A stretch of DNA of 64,000 nucleotides from Pteria penguin (Eukaryota; Mollusca; Bivalvia; Pterioida; Pteriidae). The stretch spans positions 54,369,910-54,433,909 of the forward strand of contig CM068585.1 in NCBI GenBank assembly GCA_035048485.1. Reading direction: 5' to 3'. The notes under the pieces were generated by a model. It was not told the DNA's origin and made no database searches. It saw only the letters and a list, made by a program, of their open reading frames with translations. The translations under genes and the position numbers were made by a program. This document shows, one piece after another, positions 12,441 through 24,500 of this stretch (its first letter is position 1; the number at the start of each line of letters is the position of its first letter).

Positions 12441-12672
12441 ATTGTATTCCCTTTTTGATGAAGTCTATGTGATGATGCATTTTTATTTGTTGTAATGCCT
12501 TGATATATACACTGCACAGCATACAAGACCAGTAGAAATGTGTTTCTATGTAGTTTACTCTCTATTTGCCATATATTGTTCGTTTAGGTCGAGCCATTGT
12601 ATTTAGTATCGAAACAAGAACATGTTGTTGAATAAACATCGTTGCAGTATAGTTTGCGTTTTCATTTATTTA

Positions 12673-12673
12673 G

Positions 12674-12706
<33 letters not shown>

Positions 12707-12709
12707 TGT
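12673..12709. repeat. (CT)n(GT)n compound microsatellite
   Basis: CT units pass directly into GT units. Confidence 0.9.
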
Positions 12710-12871
12710 TTTACGCTAAACCAGAATGATTTCGTATTTGTGGTATCGGCTACTTGCAGATTCATGGTCTTGTACGTTTGCTCCATAGATCCCCCTAAAC
12801 AGAGCGGGATGTTTAACGTGACCAAGAGGTTCCTCCGAAAAGTAGATAAGGAGGCGGAAAATCGTATTTTT

Positions 12872-13145
12872 TATGCCCTCGGATCGATAATTGGGGGGCA
12901 TATTGTTTATGTCCTGTCTGTCTGTTTGTTTGTTTGTTTATCTGTTGTCAACTTTAATCTTGGCTATAACTTTTGAACCTTGAGAGACAGAAACTTCATA
13001 TTTGACATGCGTATTCAAATAATGAAGCCCTTTCAAGTGACACCAAGGTCAATGACGTTTTGACCTTGGCAATGACCTTCACACACAAAAAATATTTTTT
13101 GGACTTTGTTGCCGCCGGAGGCATTAGTGTTTCACAGACACAGCA
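12872..13145 (+). repeat. CCCTCGGATCG-hairpin repeat family, full copy
   Basis: It starts ATGCCCTCGGATCGATAA with a short hairpin around GGATCG, continues CATATTGTTTATGTCCTGTC, TTGACCTTGG and ends GCCGGAGGCATTAGTGTTTC. The 17133 and 17672 copies share the same order. Confidence 0.6.
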
Positions 13146-14392
13146 TTTTTGTTTTGTTTTGTTGTATGTTTTGTTTTGTTTTTGTTTGTTTTTGGTTTTG
13201 TTTTTGTTTGTTTTGGGGTTTTATTGGGTGGGTAGGTTGTTTTTCTTCTTGTTTTTCTTTGGGGTGGGGGGCGTGTTCTGTTTGTTTTTGATTTGGAGTT
13301 TTGGGGGGGGGGAGTTTGACATATGGGATCAAATAAATGTAAATATAAGAAAGTGTATACGTGTGTCTTTTTATATTATAAAAGGTAGTCAATCATGTGA
13401 TCACTTTTTTAAAAAAAATATCAAAAGTTATATAAAAAAAAGACACGTGTTTTAATTTAATGCACCAGGTGCGCATTTCGACAACTTGCGTCTCTTCAGT
13501 GATGTTGAAGGCCTCAAATCTGAAAGTATTTGAAAAGCAAACAGACAACGATATTTACCAATGAAATTTGCAGCCAAAGAACTTGTCTAAGGATAGAGCT
13601 ATGCAAGAGGGCAGGATACTCCCGAGTATAATGTAGTAATTTACGATCATATTTCACATTATATCTGAAAGGAACATCTCGGGATCGGTACAGAAGCACA
13701 GAAAGCGGTTAACAGTACAGTAAAGAAATCTTTTTTCCGGTATTTGTGAACCAGTCTGCATTTCAAATGACTGACAAGATGTGTTGCGTCTGCCAGACTG
13801 TAGGCTCGTAGGATTCGGGAGTTGGTGATCTCCTCCTCCCCCGCCCACTTTTAACCATTCATAGACCGATTTCTATCACATACAAAACTAAACGAAATTT
13901 AACCCTCCCCCTCTTTTATATATCTTCTACGGCCCTGCACTGAAACATGTAGCTTTTGAATTTTTGCACGTCGATAAAGCAAACTTGTCTGTCATACCAT
14001 GTATATACGTATGTATTTATACATATCCTATCGTAAAACTTGAGAGTACACTTATCAAAGTGTAGGGATGTATGTTGCAGTGCTCTAGTTCTCGTGTCAC
14101 ATTAAATGTCACGTGGTTATCAGTATCAACTCATTGTGACTACCGTCTTCCCGATCAGGTACACCGCCGTAACTGGTGGCTACCGTCCCCACATTACTAT
14201 CATTAGTACACCACCACACAGGTAATATCTCACTCATCACCACTGCTGTGATAACATAATGAAAGTATGTATCAAGACTTCAAATAAAAAGCATAGATAT
14301 ATACAAACATTTATGACAAACATCGAAAAAGGGTTCAGACCATATCGTGAGGTGTAAACTCACTTGCTTCACAACCGATAATATCCTGTAAA

Positions 14393-14394
<2 letters not shown>

Positions 14395-14425
<31 letters not shown>
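14395..14425. repeat. (CT)n microsatellite
   Basis: About 15 CT units. Confidence 0.9.
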
Positions 14426-14427
<2 letters not shown>

Positions 14428-14784
14428 AAAGCATTACATACAAAAATTAGATTTATATGTATCGGAACATATAAAACACTATTCAATGCACCGTAATGTA
14501 CTTTTCAGTGCATGATACTCGAGACAGAAATTTTGAAAGTTCGGAAAATTTTGTGTTACTGCATCGACTGCTGAAAAGGGCCTATTCGCTCACCCAAGCA
14601 CATGGGATATTTGGAAAGTATCGGAATGCTTTCTATCAAAAGTACCGTTTTCTGAAATTATATTTCAAAACTGAACCAAAAACAACATTACTACATTGTA
14701 AAACACCGCTACGTAATAAAAATCAAAGAAAGCATTTGAAAAGTAGTCCAAAAAGTGTCTAATCTTGATATTTTGGAATGGAAC

Positions 14785-14787
14785 TAA

Positions 14788-14826
<39 letters not shown>

Positions 14827-14841
14827 AAATAAATAAATAAA
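14785..14841. repeat. (AAAT)n microsatellite
   Basis: About 13 AAAT units with one interruption; a similar tract is at 51091-51127. Confidence 0.9.
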
Positions 14842-14865
14842 ATAATAATAATACCTCCCAAGTTT

Positions 14866-15560
14866 CATCAATATCTTTCAAATGCTTCTGAAAAAAAATC
14901 ATCAAAGCGAATTATTACATACTAAAAGTATTTCACACATTCCCTCTTTTCTTAAAATGAAAAAAAAAATCATAAAAATATTGTTGTATTTAATTTCTTT
15001 CCTAAAACATTTATTACAATAAAATCAATTAAAATACTCAAAATCAATGCATTATAAACAGCTTAAAAAGAGAAAAATAATCCATGAAATTACTTGAAGA
15101 TAGGGGAAAATGAGAAAGTCTAAAACGTCTTTTAAAAAAGTGTCAAAGTTTGGTTTTGGAATAGAATTAAAAACAACATTTTTTAAGGCAAACCCTATAG
15201 ATCTTTCTCTGATAATGAGGTTTGTTGATCTATGCAGCCGGTCTTAAGAAGTTTGTCAAAAGAGGGTACCCCCTGGGCCCTGTGTTGCCTCGCCCTGAAT
15301 CCACCGCTTGATTGATATGGTTTAAAACAGGGAAACATAAGTACTATATGCCTACTAAGTTTCATCAATATCTTTCAATTAATATTGAAGTAGTTCTACA
15401 TCCATCAGAACTTATTATTACATGCTAATAGTATACCACAATTTTTTAATCTTAAAAACTACAAAAAATCTTTAAAATAGTTTTGTATTTGATTTCTTTC
15501 CAATTACATTTATTACAATAAAATCAGTTAAAGCACACATAATCCATGCATCCTAAACAA
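14866..15560. repeat. Diverged direct repeat (~200 bp, two copies)
   Basis: AAGTTTCATCAATATCTTTCAA through ACATTTATTACAATAAAATC occurs at 14869-15062 and again at 15360-15555. GTTTGTCAAAAGAGGGTACC between them links it to the hairpin-ended family. Confidence 0.6.
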
Positions 15561-16179
15561 TCTACAAAAAGGAATTCTATGAAGTGCTCCATTTATTCTA
15601 GACGCATTCCAATATGGTTCGTTGTCAGTCTACGAATTACCTAGGGAATCAGAAGGAAAATTCGAATTGTAAAACGATATTTGTATAAATAGTAAATTTA
15701 AAACGAGATTTAGATAAACGATTAATATATCTGACAATCAAAAACAAAAATATTAAAAATGTTATAAACGTATTACATCCTCAACAATTTCCGAGGATTG
15801 GGGTATTCCAGACCAAACCAAATACCCTCGCCTCTTCCTTTACCTTATCCGTTCATTTTGTAAAAGAAGTATTTTAATCTACATTTCAAGTTAAGTTTCT
15901 TGAATGACATCCGATTTTTATTTATTTATTTAACATTTGAATCCCCCCCCCCCTTTTTTTTTCCCAGTGTTACACGATAGTCTAAGAAAGATAACTCCAA
16001 TTTGTTTCCCGTTGTTTTCGGTTTCTTTCTGATTTCTTTCTTTCAGCAACCAAAAGTCAAGAAATCTATTTTTACGAAATTTCAATGTCTATTTTTAGAA
16101 ATTGCTCAATCTCATGTTATAAATTGCAATGTGCTCGCATATATGAACAATACTATCTACCGACAGGGAATGCGGAAAC

Positions 16180-16289
16180 ATGACTGAGAGACGAGTTCTT
16201 TCCAAAGATGTTCACAGCTTAATAAAGAACATAACGAAACTATCAGGTATATTATTATTATTTTAGACCATATTATTGTACATATTGTA

Positions 16290-16325
<36 letters not shown>

Positions 16326-19300
16326 ACCATATATAGCCTATGTAAGCAGTCACTCATCCATGCAGGTTGAGTTGTTTATTCCAATCCCTAAGATGAATGG
16401 CACGATGCTTCGGTGTAAGGCATTACTATATATGGAGAACAGGTCTAAAAAGGTCAGGTCAACATCTCGGACTAGCATTTAATTCACCTGAGGCAAAATC
16501 TTCAGTTGCAGCCTATCAAATTCAACCATTTCATATATAATGTACACGAATACAGAAAGGAAAAAAGGGGGGATAGGTACTTCGTACCCTATGTGGTAAC
16601 GGGATACAAGATTTCAGAAAGAGGGCGCCGATTAGTAATGTGTAGAGTGGATGGAACCAGCCGGAACCAGAATCTTGAACCTAAAAGGGAAAAGGGAAAA
16701 ACCCATTCCTTATGAATACGTACTCTTTTGGTTGGGAAACCTACCAAACCATTTCAAAGAAAGATACTCATTTGAAAGGCTAACGTACACTTCCATGTAT
16801 AAAACTTTCCTTTATAATAACAAGAATTCTAATGACTTGAGATTTTCTCCTTACATGCTCTATCAAGAAGCATATACACATTGTATATATAGAGCTTGCC
16901 TGGCTTTTATTCTCCAACGTATTGCCGCGCCCACTATTCAAACACAGTGGTTTAATGCTGTGCCCAGTTCATTTTTTGAAAACTGAATCATTGATTTTTA
17001 CGGCGAAATTAAAGTTGTCGTCTGCAAAGACATTTTACAACCACCTAGACAGTGATAATTTGAGTGGTTCATGCGGCTCGGGAAATAACTGGGTAATAAA
17101 CCTCGGCAAGGTACAATTGATTGTTTATTTTTATCCCCCCGGATTGATAGATCGGGGACATATTGTTTTTGTCCTGTTTGTTTTGTCAGTCTGTTGTCAA
17201 CTTTAATCTTGTCTATAAATTTTGAAACGTGAGGAATAGAGACTTCATATTTGACATGCGTACTCAACTAATGACACCAAGGTCGATGACATTTTGACCT
17301 TGACAATGACCTTCACACTAAAAATAACTTTTTGGACTTTGGTGCCGCTGAGGCATTAGGGTTTCATAAACACAGCTTGTTGTTTTTAACTTATCTTCCT
17401 ATATGTATGTTTCAGATGGTCAAGCGTCAGTGGTCAGTTGGGATGATGAAGATGTGTCCAGTATTATCATCGAAATCGCTCCTTATGATGGACTATACAA
17501 AGGCGGGAAATACAAATTTAAGGTACTATTGTCTTTCCAGTTATGTGCAAAAAGGTTTTTATATATAATCCTTTTTTGTCCTGCTTAGAGTAAATATTAG
17601 TAATCTATATATCTTTATAGTTATCCGTGAAGGTAGTCTGAGATTTTCTGATTTACAAAATCCTCCTTTTTTATGTCCCCGGATCGGTAGATCAGGGGCA
17701 TATTGTTTTTGTCCTGTCTGTCTGATTGTCAAGAAAATTGGCTGCTCATGGATATAATAAAGCATATAGTGGGGAATGCTAGCATTTCTATGATTAAAGT
17801 CGCTTTGACCGTGACCCAGAGGCCGATGTATTAGTGGGTATTTATAGCCTATGAATTTCAGACCTGCTCTGAAGATCAAATTATAAGCCGTTTAGACATA
17901 CAAGCAGTCGTACCGTCTCGGGGCTTTCCGGCAAGCTCGGAAAACAACCTCGAATGTATTACGAAACACCGGATGTTAAAAATTCTGACAAGATGGCGGA
18001 TTTCCATTATTGTATTAAATTCTTTTGATAAAATTGTTTTCTAAAATCTTAATAAGAAAAAGAAGTTTTACGTTATTTACAAACAGCATGAACAAGTTGT
18101 TTTCTGCATTTACATGTTTCATCGTGGGCGCCGCGAAGTTTGATCCACCGTAAACATTCGAGGTTGCATATCCGAGTATGCAGCGGAAAGGCCCGAGATA
18201 GTGCGATTGGGCATACAAGCACACAACGCCAGTCAGCTATGGCACTGACTGAGTAGCGTATCTAAATAAAGCCGATTCCTAAACTTAAACTTTTGAAAAA
18301 AGTATCTAATGAAAAAATTGTTCGAATACATACAGCTTATCTACGTCCTGATAATCGGAAATCCAAATTTCCTTGGGAACGTCATCTCTCCACCCAGTGG
18401 CGGATTTAAGAGGAGGAGGAGGGGTTTCGCCACATATTTACAAGGCATATATGTGAAAACACTCAAATAATAGGAGTAAAATCCAAGTTTAGCATCCAGA
18501 ATAGCCGAGTATTTTGGCTAATACTTGACTTTCACATGTGCCCCTCCCCCTTTTCTGAAATCGTGGACCTGCCACTACTACCCTCCTCCTTTTTTCTCCA
18601 GATCGTTGTCCTGGACTCACTGCATGGATCCTTTGTGGTCTTACATTTCTCGCATTGGTTGTGCCTACGCTTCATTTTTGCTTTAGTGACACCCCTGTCA
18701 GTATAGTATACTCATGTGAATTTTTTTTATTTTTACAACAGTTTGTCATACCGGAAGACTGGCCATGTGACCCGCCAGAAATAGTGTGCCTTACGCCGAT
18801 ATTCCATCCAAACATCGACTGCCAGTATGAGCAGGACATGGAGAGCAGTAACATTTGTGTCAGTGGTGTGTTTGATGAATGGACAGAACAAATGAACCTA
18901 GACGACTGCGTGCAAACCTTACTCTTTCTATTCTATGAACCCAATTTAGATGACCCGTTGGCATTTGGCTTTTATGACGGGTTGACGCATGCGCGGTTTA
19001 CGGAATGTGTTATGACGTCATTGAAAGGAGGTGAACTTGATTTAGATTATGAACTACTGGGAGGAAATCGTGTCAATTTTACCCCGAATTACGGTTGGCT
19101 TGAAAATCATCCACAGAAGGATATAAAGCAGGAGGTGGAGAAAGAAGGAGAGACAAGTGTAGGAAATGAGGAGGGGAAAACAGGGGAAATAAAAATGGAC
19201 GATAAGAAAGAAGAGGGAAATATAGAAGAAAATAAAGTAGACAGCAAGATGTGCACAGATACAAACATTGTTGATGTAACAGATAATCAAAAGGCAATGT

Positions 19301-19905
19301 TGAATAACAATGTCGAACGAACAAATACTGAAGATGTTGAAAATGATGTTCATGGCTTTTTGAGCGACAATGTTGAACATGCAAACATGGATGTAACAGA
19401 AGACTTCAAGAGCAATGCCACTAATGGCAGTGATGAACAGACGACTCTCAAAGATGTAACAACTGATGTGAAAGAAATGTTGAATGATATTGTTGAACAA
19501 ATAAATATCGAAGATATAAAAGACAGCACTAAAGCGATAGTGTACAACAATGTTGAACAAACAGATATCCCGGATGTAAAAACCGAAACTCTTACTATGT
19601 TGAAAGAATATGTTCAACGGACAAACATGGATTTAACAAAAGATACTAAAGACAAGTTGAACGATAATGTTGAAGGGTCAGTTGACACGAATATAAATAA
19701 TCACAACCCCGTTGACGTGGAAATGACATGCCCTCTATTGTTCGAAAGTCAAATATCAAAGAAAGAAATCATACTCATCAATAATGACGTCATAAACACG
19801 TCACATGAGACCATGGAGATCGGTGACTTACCGCCAATGCAAAGAGGAGAGCATTGTAACGCGGGCATATCAATGAGGCAGTGTAGGGACGTACGTGTGA
19901 ATTAA
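16180..19905 (+). CDS. Divergent E2 (UBC-fold, UBE2M/UBE2F-like) protein with acidic repeat tail
   Basis: Three exons join in phase: 16180-16246 (ATG; ends in phase 1 before GTATAT), 17416-17522 (ends in phase 0 before GTACTA) and 18742-19905 (TAA). The sum is 1338 nt, giving 445 residues. Residues 1-160 resemble the UBC fold: an N-terminal helix (RRVLSKDVHSLIKNI), the strand YKGGKYKFKF, DPPEIVCLTPIFHPNID and EPNLDDPLA. The PP-x-V-x-C-x-T and EPN-x-x-DPL signatures point to the NEDD8-E2 group. HPN is at 80-82 and the likely catalytic Cys is Cys97 in NICVSG, about seven residues later than in ordinary E2s because of an insertion (QYEQDMESS), so activity is uncertain. Residues ~185-230 are Lys/Glu-rich. 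Residues ~236-372 form about seven 20-21 residue repeats. Function as an active E2, a pseudo-E2 or a scaffold cannot be decided from sequence. Confidence 0.78.
16292..16324. repeat. (GA)n microsatellite in E2-like intron 1
   Basis: About 16 GA units, 46 bases after the exon 1 donor. Confidence 0.9.
17133..17380 (+). repeat. Same GGATCG-hairpin family, second copy, next to an E2-like exon
   Basis: It matches the 12872 copy from CCCCGGATTGATAGATCGGG to GAGGCATTAGGGTTTCATAA. It ends about 35 bases before the acceptor of E2-like exon 2 (17416), so it forms part of the polypyrimidine neighbourhood. Confidence 0.6.
17672..17735 (+). repeat. Same GGATCG-hairpin family, 5' fragment
   Basis: Only the first ~65 bases (GTCCCCGGATCGGTAGATCA to CTGTCTGTCTGATTGTC) are present, in E2-like intron 2. 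Confidence 0.55.
18395..18576. mobile_element. Short hAT-like MITE (CAGTGGCGGATTT), E2-like intron 2
   Basis: It begins CAGTGGCGGATTTAAG and ends GTGGACCTGCCACTAC, with G-rich then C-rich interior. Confidence 0.5.
19266..19685 (+). repeat. Coding tandem repeat, 20-21 residues x ~7, in the E2-like gene
   Basis: The core reads D-V-x-x-D-x-K-x-M-L-x-x-N-V-E-Q-T-N-x, and it recurs about every 60-63 bases with substitutions. NNVERTNTEDV, DNVEHANMDV, DIVEQINIEDI, NNVEQTDIPDV and EYVQRTNMDL are successive junctions. The third unit has lost the NVEQ core (GSDEQTTLKDV). The repeats are strongly acidic and free of Cys. The array sits in the last exon, so copy number could vary without disturbing splicing. 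Confidence 0.8.
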
Positions 19906-20111
19906 GAATAGTGAAATACTAGTTATAATTCAAGTTCCTACATTTACATGTGGCATAAGCCTGTTATATAATAATTGGGACATTTTGTTTTATTGCATAC
20001 ATAAATTTGATTACGAGTCATTATTGATCATTATAAAGTACATATAATTGTTATTTTATTCTATTTTGTTTATGGTTTGCTGTTAGGAAACTGCAGTTTT
20101 CTTGTTTATAA

Positions 20112-20117
20112 AATAAA
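20112..20117 (+). terminator. Polyadenylation signal candidate, E2-like gene
   Basis: AATAAA lies 207 bases after the TAA stop, inside a short AATA-rich stretch. It is the first clear copy downstream of the last exon. Confidence 0.4.
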
Positions 20118-20499
20118 TAAAAATATGAAGCGATTTATGTTTTGTTTTAAATGAAGAATTAATACCAAATGAATTCGATGCTGTTTGAAAATATGTACAC
20201 ACGCATGCGCATCCACCCCTTCGCACATTCACCGTTAGAAGCTCATTTGATGGGGATGTAAAAGGATACCGTACGAGTATTTTTATTTTAAGAAAAGTGG
20301 AGCAAGCGATGTCCTGTATATGCGAATTCATAACCAATGACATATTACAGTCTTTTACTGCCAGACTTGAGAGTGAGGACACAGGAGATATGTCTTGAAA
20401 GATATTTTTTCTGCAGAAGAAGAAATGACAGCTCTTATATTTAGTATGACAACATACAATAATGTCGGAGTGGGAAGCGGTGGGATTTTTCAATGATTT

Positions 20500-20505
20500 T
20501 TTATT
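20500..20505 (-). terminator. Polyadenylation signal candidate, I13 inhibitor gene
   Basis: On the minus strand AATAAA occurs 317 bases after the stop. It is a plausible 3' end, not overlapping the convergent E2-like gene's signal at 20112. Confidence 0.3.
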
Positions 20506-20821
20506 TACAAAGGAAACAACACTAGAAAAATGTAATCTATGGTCATATGTTCATATAAATAGATGTATACATGAAGAGAAGTGAATCTACAGATTTTCAT
20601 GATCAAAGGGTGGATGAAAATATAAATGCATCTCCTATAAAGAATTGAATAGAATATCTATAAAAAGCTAAGATGATAATATTAAGAAAGGAAAATACAA
20701 AATCATAGCAATCAGTTATCCATGACACAGCTTCAGAACAACGTTCACTGTAAGTGCCAAATGCGTTGTCGATTTTTATATCGTACATGCTATTCGAACA
20801 CACTGAAGTATATGGATGAAA

Positions 20822-23510
20822 TCAGCCTATGACAGGCGTCTGCACAACTTTTCCGTCCGAGTCGGTGAATATTCGAACACGATCAGTACAGTAATCCATG
20901 GTTACCATACTCCCCTCAGGCAGTACTTGGATCTAAAAATAAAACATAAGATTGATTGAATGTTGTTTTACGTCACTCCACAATTATTTCACGTACATGT
21001 ATATGGTGACGGCATCTGCCTGATTCATTGCATACAAATTTAGACCTTTGCAACGCACCCACCCGAAACAGTGCCACGCCTTCCGTGACACGGGACCTCG
21101 GTTTTTACTGTATCATTCGAAAGACATAACACCGGTGCGCCCAGGGCGGGAGTTGAACCAGGGACCTCTCGATCATGAGCCAAGCACCTTATCCAGTAGG
21201 CCACACCGGCTTTAAAACATTAGATGGCATAGTTATCTTTTAATATACATATGTAATTCAAGATTGAATTGCCGGGCAGTCACGATATATCGCGATACAT
21301 TTCTATGCAATGCATCAGGCAGATGCCGTCACCATGCATATGTTCGTCTTTTGAGGAGGGTGTAATGTCATTAATGAGAATGAAACGATATGTCCATACT
21401 TGCAAAAGAAAGACTTGTACACATCTACAACAAAACATTTAACAATATGTAGAAACCCCTTAACCATAACACCATCGGTTTGATACACAGGCCGTTACGG
21501 TTGTACTTTTGTATTTCAAATGTTATCTGATTTGATCACAGGGCTTTCGGCTCGTTGTCCCCCCCTCAATTATACCAATATATATATATATTATATTGGT
21601 ATAACTGAGGGGGGGGGGACCAACGAGCCGAAAGTCCTGTGGATTTGATTAATACAATCAGAACGAACGTGTATAATTTCCAAACCGTTACGTAAAGGGG
21701 GAAAACTACTATAGGGGAAACTACTATAGCAGTTTTTCCGCCATGGAGGAAAACTACTATATAGCCATTTTTCCCGGGGGGGATACTATGGGGGAAAACT
21801 ACTATATAACATCGGTACACTTATTCCTTTATATCTGTAACGGTAGTTTTCTTGAGGGGCCACCTAGTCTCTCTATAGTATGAACGATAATTGAAAATTC
21901 AAAGTTTTAAAGAAAAGGACAAGTATTTTGATTGCGTAATATCTATTAAAAGACAATGGTCAAAGAGAGCAAATCGCCAGTGAGTGGTGTACTAAGCGAG
22001 AGTTAACTATATGATATTAAAAAACACCCCCCCCCCCCCAAAAAAAAAACAAAAAAACAAAAAAAAAACAAAAAAAACCCACTGTGTTTTGAGTATCACG
22101 GCTTTGTTGGAGATTTGACTTGTCTAAGGGATATAACTCGGGAGTCTTTTGATAATTTGGTATTATAACTACAGCGTGAATTTTGAAAATCTGTTTACAT
22201 TCTTATAAAAGTCTTATCAAATGGCCCAATGAAAAAGAAGTTTAAGGAGATGGTGTTACAATATCCCCTCATCTCTCCTTTCAAATTATGCAATACTTTT
22301 CTCAGTCCGACTGTCTGTCATGACCAATCTGAATTTTGATTGGTTCATTCCCATCTACACATCCAAAGGACATTGCTTACCACATATCATTTCTTCCCAC
22401 TTCACTGACCCTTCTTGGTCCCATACAGTTCATCAAAGGGAGTGCACTCCTTCTACTGGCTTATAAGCAATGGCTCTACATACATTACTAAGCTAAAATA
22501 AAGTGAAACTCTTTACTTGACTGTATCCCACATGATCAACTGACCTTACAAATCAGAAAAGTACATTGAATTACACTAATTTCATATCACTCCTCTTCCA
22601 CTTCCATGGACTATATACCTTAGATGGCTTAATTAACAGGGGCAGATAACTGGTCTTATTTAAATACAGAAACCTATAACTTCCCTCTTTTTATCTTAAA
22701 AATTCAAAAACCCTTAAAATTATTCTTTTCTCCCATTATTTTTCCATTTATATTCATTACTTTAAATCATATAAGGTACAAAATTAATTAATGCGATTAT
22801 AAGCAATTAACTGTGAGAAAATCAAAGAAATTACCCCAGAAAATGTAAAAATGGGCAAAGTCCTAACACAGCAACAATTGAAAGGAACCGTTAGTTCTTC
22901 ATCCCTACTAAATTTGATCAAAATCCCTTCAATGATTCTGAAGAAAAAGTTAAAAATGGGAAAACTATAATACGGACGGATAATGAAGTAATGAATTAAC
23001 TGACGATCGATGCATCGGCAATGGCACATTACTGTATGAAAACACTAAAATGTAAAATGATTATGTTTTATCATTTTACATTTTAAAAATTCCCCCCCCC
23101 CCCCAAAAAAAAACCCGCAATTTTGATTGTCATTTTGGTGTCATTTCGGTCATTGTGCCTCCATGTCGGTAAATAAATACCATTCCGGTAATTCCGGTTA
23201 CCGCGTAAAAAAGCGTTAGAAATTTACTACATACAATACTTACTGTTATATTAGGATACGTGCTCCTTATTCTTTCTTGTGCTTCTTTCCATGTCTGTGA
23301 AAACAGAAATAAATTACACTGAACTTGAACATGTTGTATAGATTCTTTATATAGAGATAGTATGATCTGTCCCATTCCTGGCTACATATGTAGCTATAAA
23401 AGTATATGTATTTCTCCAACTCCGAGCTATTCCTTCGCATCTTAATTACTTTTCATTCACACTGATCTACTCACCATCCCCACGGTATCAGGCCATTCTG
23501 TTGCAGACAT
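20822..23510 (-). CDS. Potato-inhibitor-I family (I13, eglin/CI-2-like) serine protease inhibitor
   Basis: Three phase-0 exons on the minus strand: 23510-23475 (MSATEWPDTVGM), 23294-23244 (TWKEAQERIRSTYPNIT) and 20932-20822 (IQVLPEGSMVTMDY... to TGA). Donors are GTGAGT and GTAAGT; acceptors are CAG and TAG. The product is 65 residues, the usual size of a one-domain I13 inhibitor. It shows the family marks: EWP near the N terminus, the EEA-like helix, VLPEGS, the binding loop VTMDY and DRVRIF. By alignment with CI-2 (Met-Glu) and eglin c (Leu-Asp), P1 is Met41 and P1' is Asp42, which suggests chymotrypsin-, elastase- or subtilisin-like targets. Arg47 and Arg49 match the two loop-supporting arginines of eglin; the neighbouring eglin Arg48 position is Cys44 here. 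There is no signal peptide, so it is either cytosolic or released by another route. Intron 2 holds repeats. Confidence 0.87.
20951..21211 (-). mobile_element. tRNA-headed SINE (family A), minus orientation
   Basis: Read on the minus strand: GCCGGTGTGGCC head, body with GAAAGAC..., CGAGGTCCC, GGGTGGGTGCGTTGCAAAGG, CAGGCAGATGCCGTCACC and a GTGACGTAAAACA...TCAATCAA tail. It lies directly upstream of the last I13 exon. Confidence 0.75.
21296..21345 (+). mobile_element. SINE family A 3' fragment
   Basis: It keeps only the block around GCATCAGGCAGATGCCGTCA. It is in the opposite orientation to the SINE just before it. Confidence 0.5.
21537..21642. repeat. Foldback with AT-rich loop
   Basis: Left arm CACAGGGCTTTCGGCTCGTTG... 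and right arm ...CAACGAGCCGAAAGTCCTGT pair over about 45 bases around a TATATATATA loop. Confidence 0.75.
21690..21810. repeat. Degenerate GGGGGAAAACTACTATA repeat, about 5 units
   Basis: GGGGAAAACTACTATA recurs at irregular spacing, in I13 intron 2 next to the foldback at 21537. Confidence 0.65.
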
Positions 23511-23612
23511 TTTACATGTCCCTGATTGGGCGGTAAAGCGAAACACCAAAACGGCACGTTACACACAGAAACGGCAGGTTTACATGTAACACCGAAACCG
23601 CATTACCGGGAA

Positions 23613-23614
<2 letters not shown>

Positions 23615-23695
<81 letters not shown>
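23615..23695. repeat. (AT)n microsatellite, about 40 units
   Basis: Uninterrupted AT dinucleotides just upstream of the I13 first exon. Confidence 0.95.
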
Positions 23696-23696
<1 letters not shown>

Positions 23697-24245
23697 CCTT
23701 CCCGGTGATATAGATATCAAGTATTACATCATTCGGATCACCTCGCCCATTTCCGTCGTACGCTTATGAAAATAAATGTCAAATATATGAGTAGTACATG
23801 TAGCCATATTCCCAGAACAACAAAATAGTGCGAGAAAGTGTTCACAATATGCATGTGGTTAAATTAGATTTACTCTTTTCAGTGCTACAAAAGGCAAGAA
23901 AGCATACGGGTTATACCCAAGCCAATTTATTAATAAATGATATCAGACTGGATTTTGTAATTGTTTTAGAAGGATGTTATTTGATTTCTTATGACTTTAT
24001 CTAATTCTTCAGCTAATCTAATTGCTATTTATATATAATCGGGCATTGTCACTACTTACACTTATCTCCGAGTATCATTTTCAAGTGTGCGACGGAAATG
24101 GGCGAAGTTTTCCTATTAGAAATGCAGAGAAAATACTGAGTAGTCTTGTCTATGTATTTTGACCGTAGAAACTTGAATAAGGAAGTCATGTGCAAAGAAA
24201 TGAAAGAAAAAGGTGGGGGAGGGGGGACATAATGAGACAAAAGAG

Positions 24246-24355
24246 GTTGGTTGGTTGATTGGTGTTTACGTCGCTTTCAACAATATTTCAGTTATATCGC
24301 GACATGGAAGTAGGAGGTTACCAACCTCTTAAACATAGTGGCGCAACCCGGGAAT
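24246..24355 (-). mobile_element. SINE family B, head missing
   Basis: It keeps the TTGGTTGATTGGTG tail through GTGGCGCAACCCGGGAAT, then stops inside the B box. Confidence 0.75.
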
Positions 24356-24500
24356 AGGAGACAAAGAGGAAGGCAACAATATGTTGTATTGTTCTGACAT
24401 ACTTACGATTATTGTTTTATTTCCATATTTATGCATTAATATTTGTGCTATTTTACATCCATTCTTTGGGGTTTATTTCCTAAGCCCAGAGACATACAAA

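Larger units (their letters stand above)
10262..16179. other. Intergenic region between the sushi-Kunitz and E2-like genes
   Basis: Filled with microsatellites, two tandem arrays, the GGATCG-hairpin repeat, a G/T-rich stretch (13150-13320) and a diverged duplication. No exon with splice borders was found. Confidence 0.5.

Noticed and set aside
19054..19617. 187-residue open frame on the minus strand
   Set aside because: It is the antisense of the repetitive coding exon of the E2-like gene; the plus-strand reading has the family motifs.
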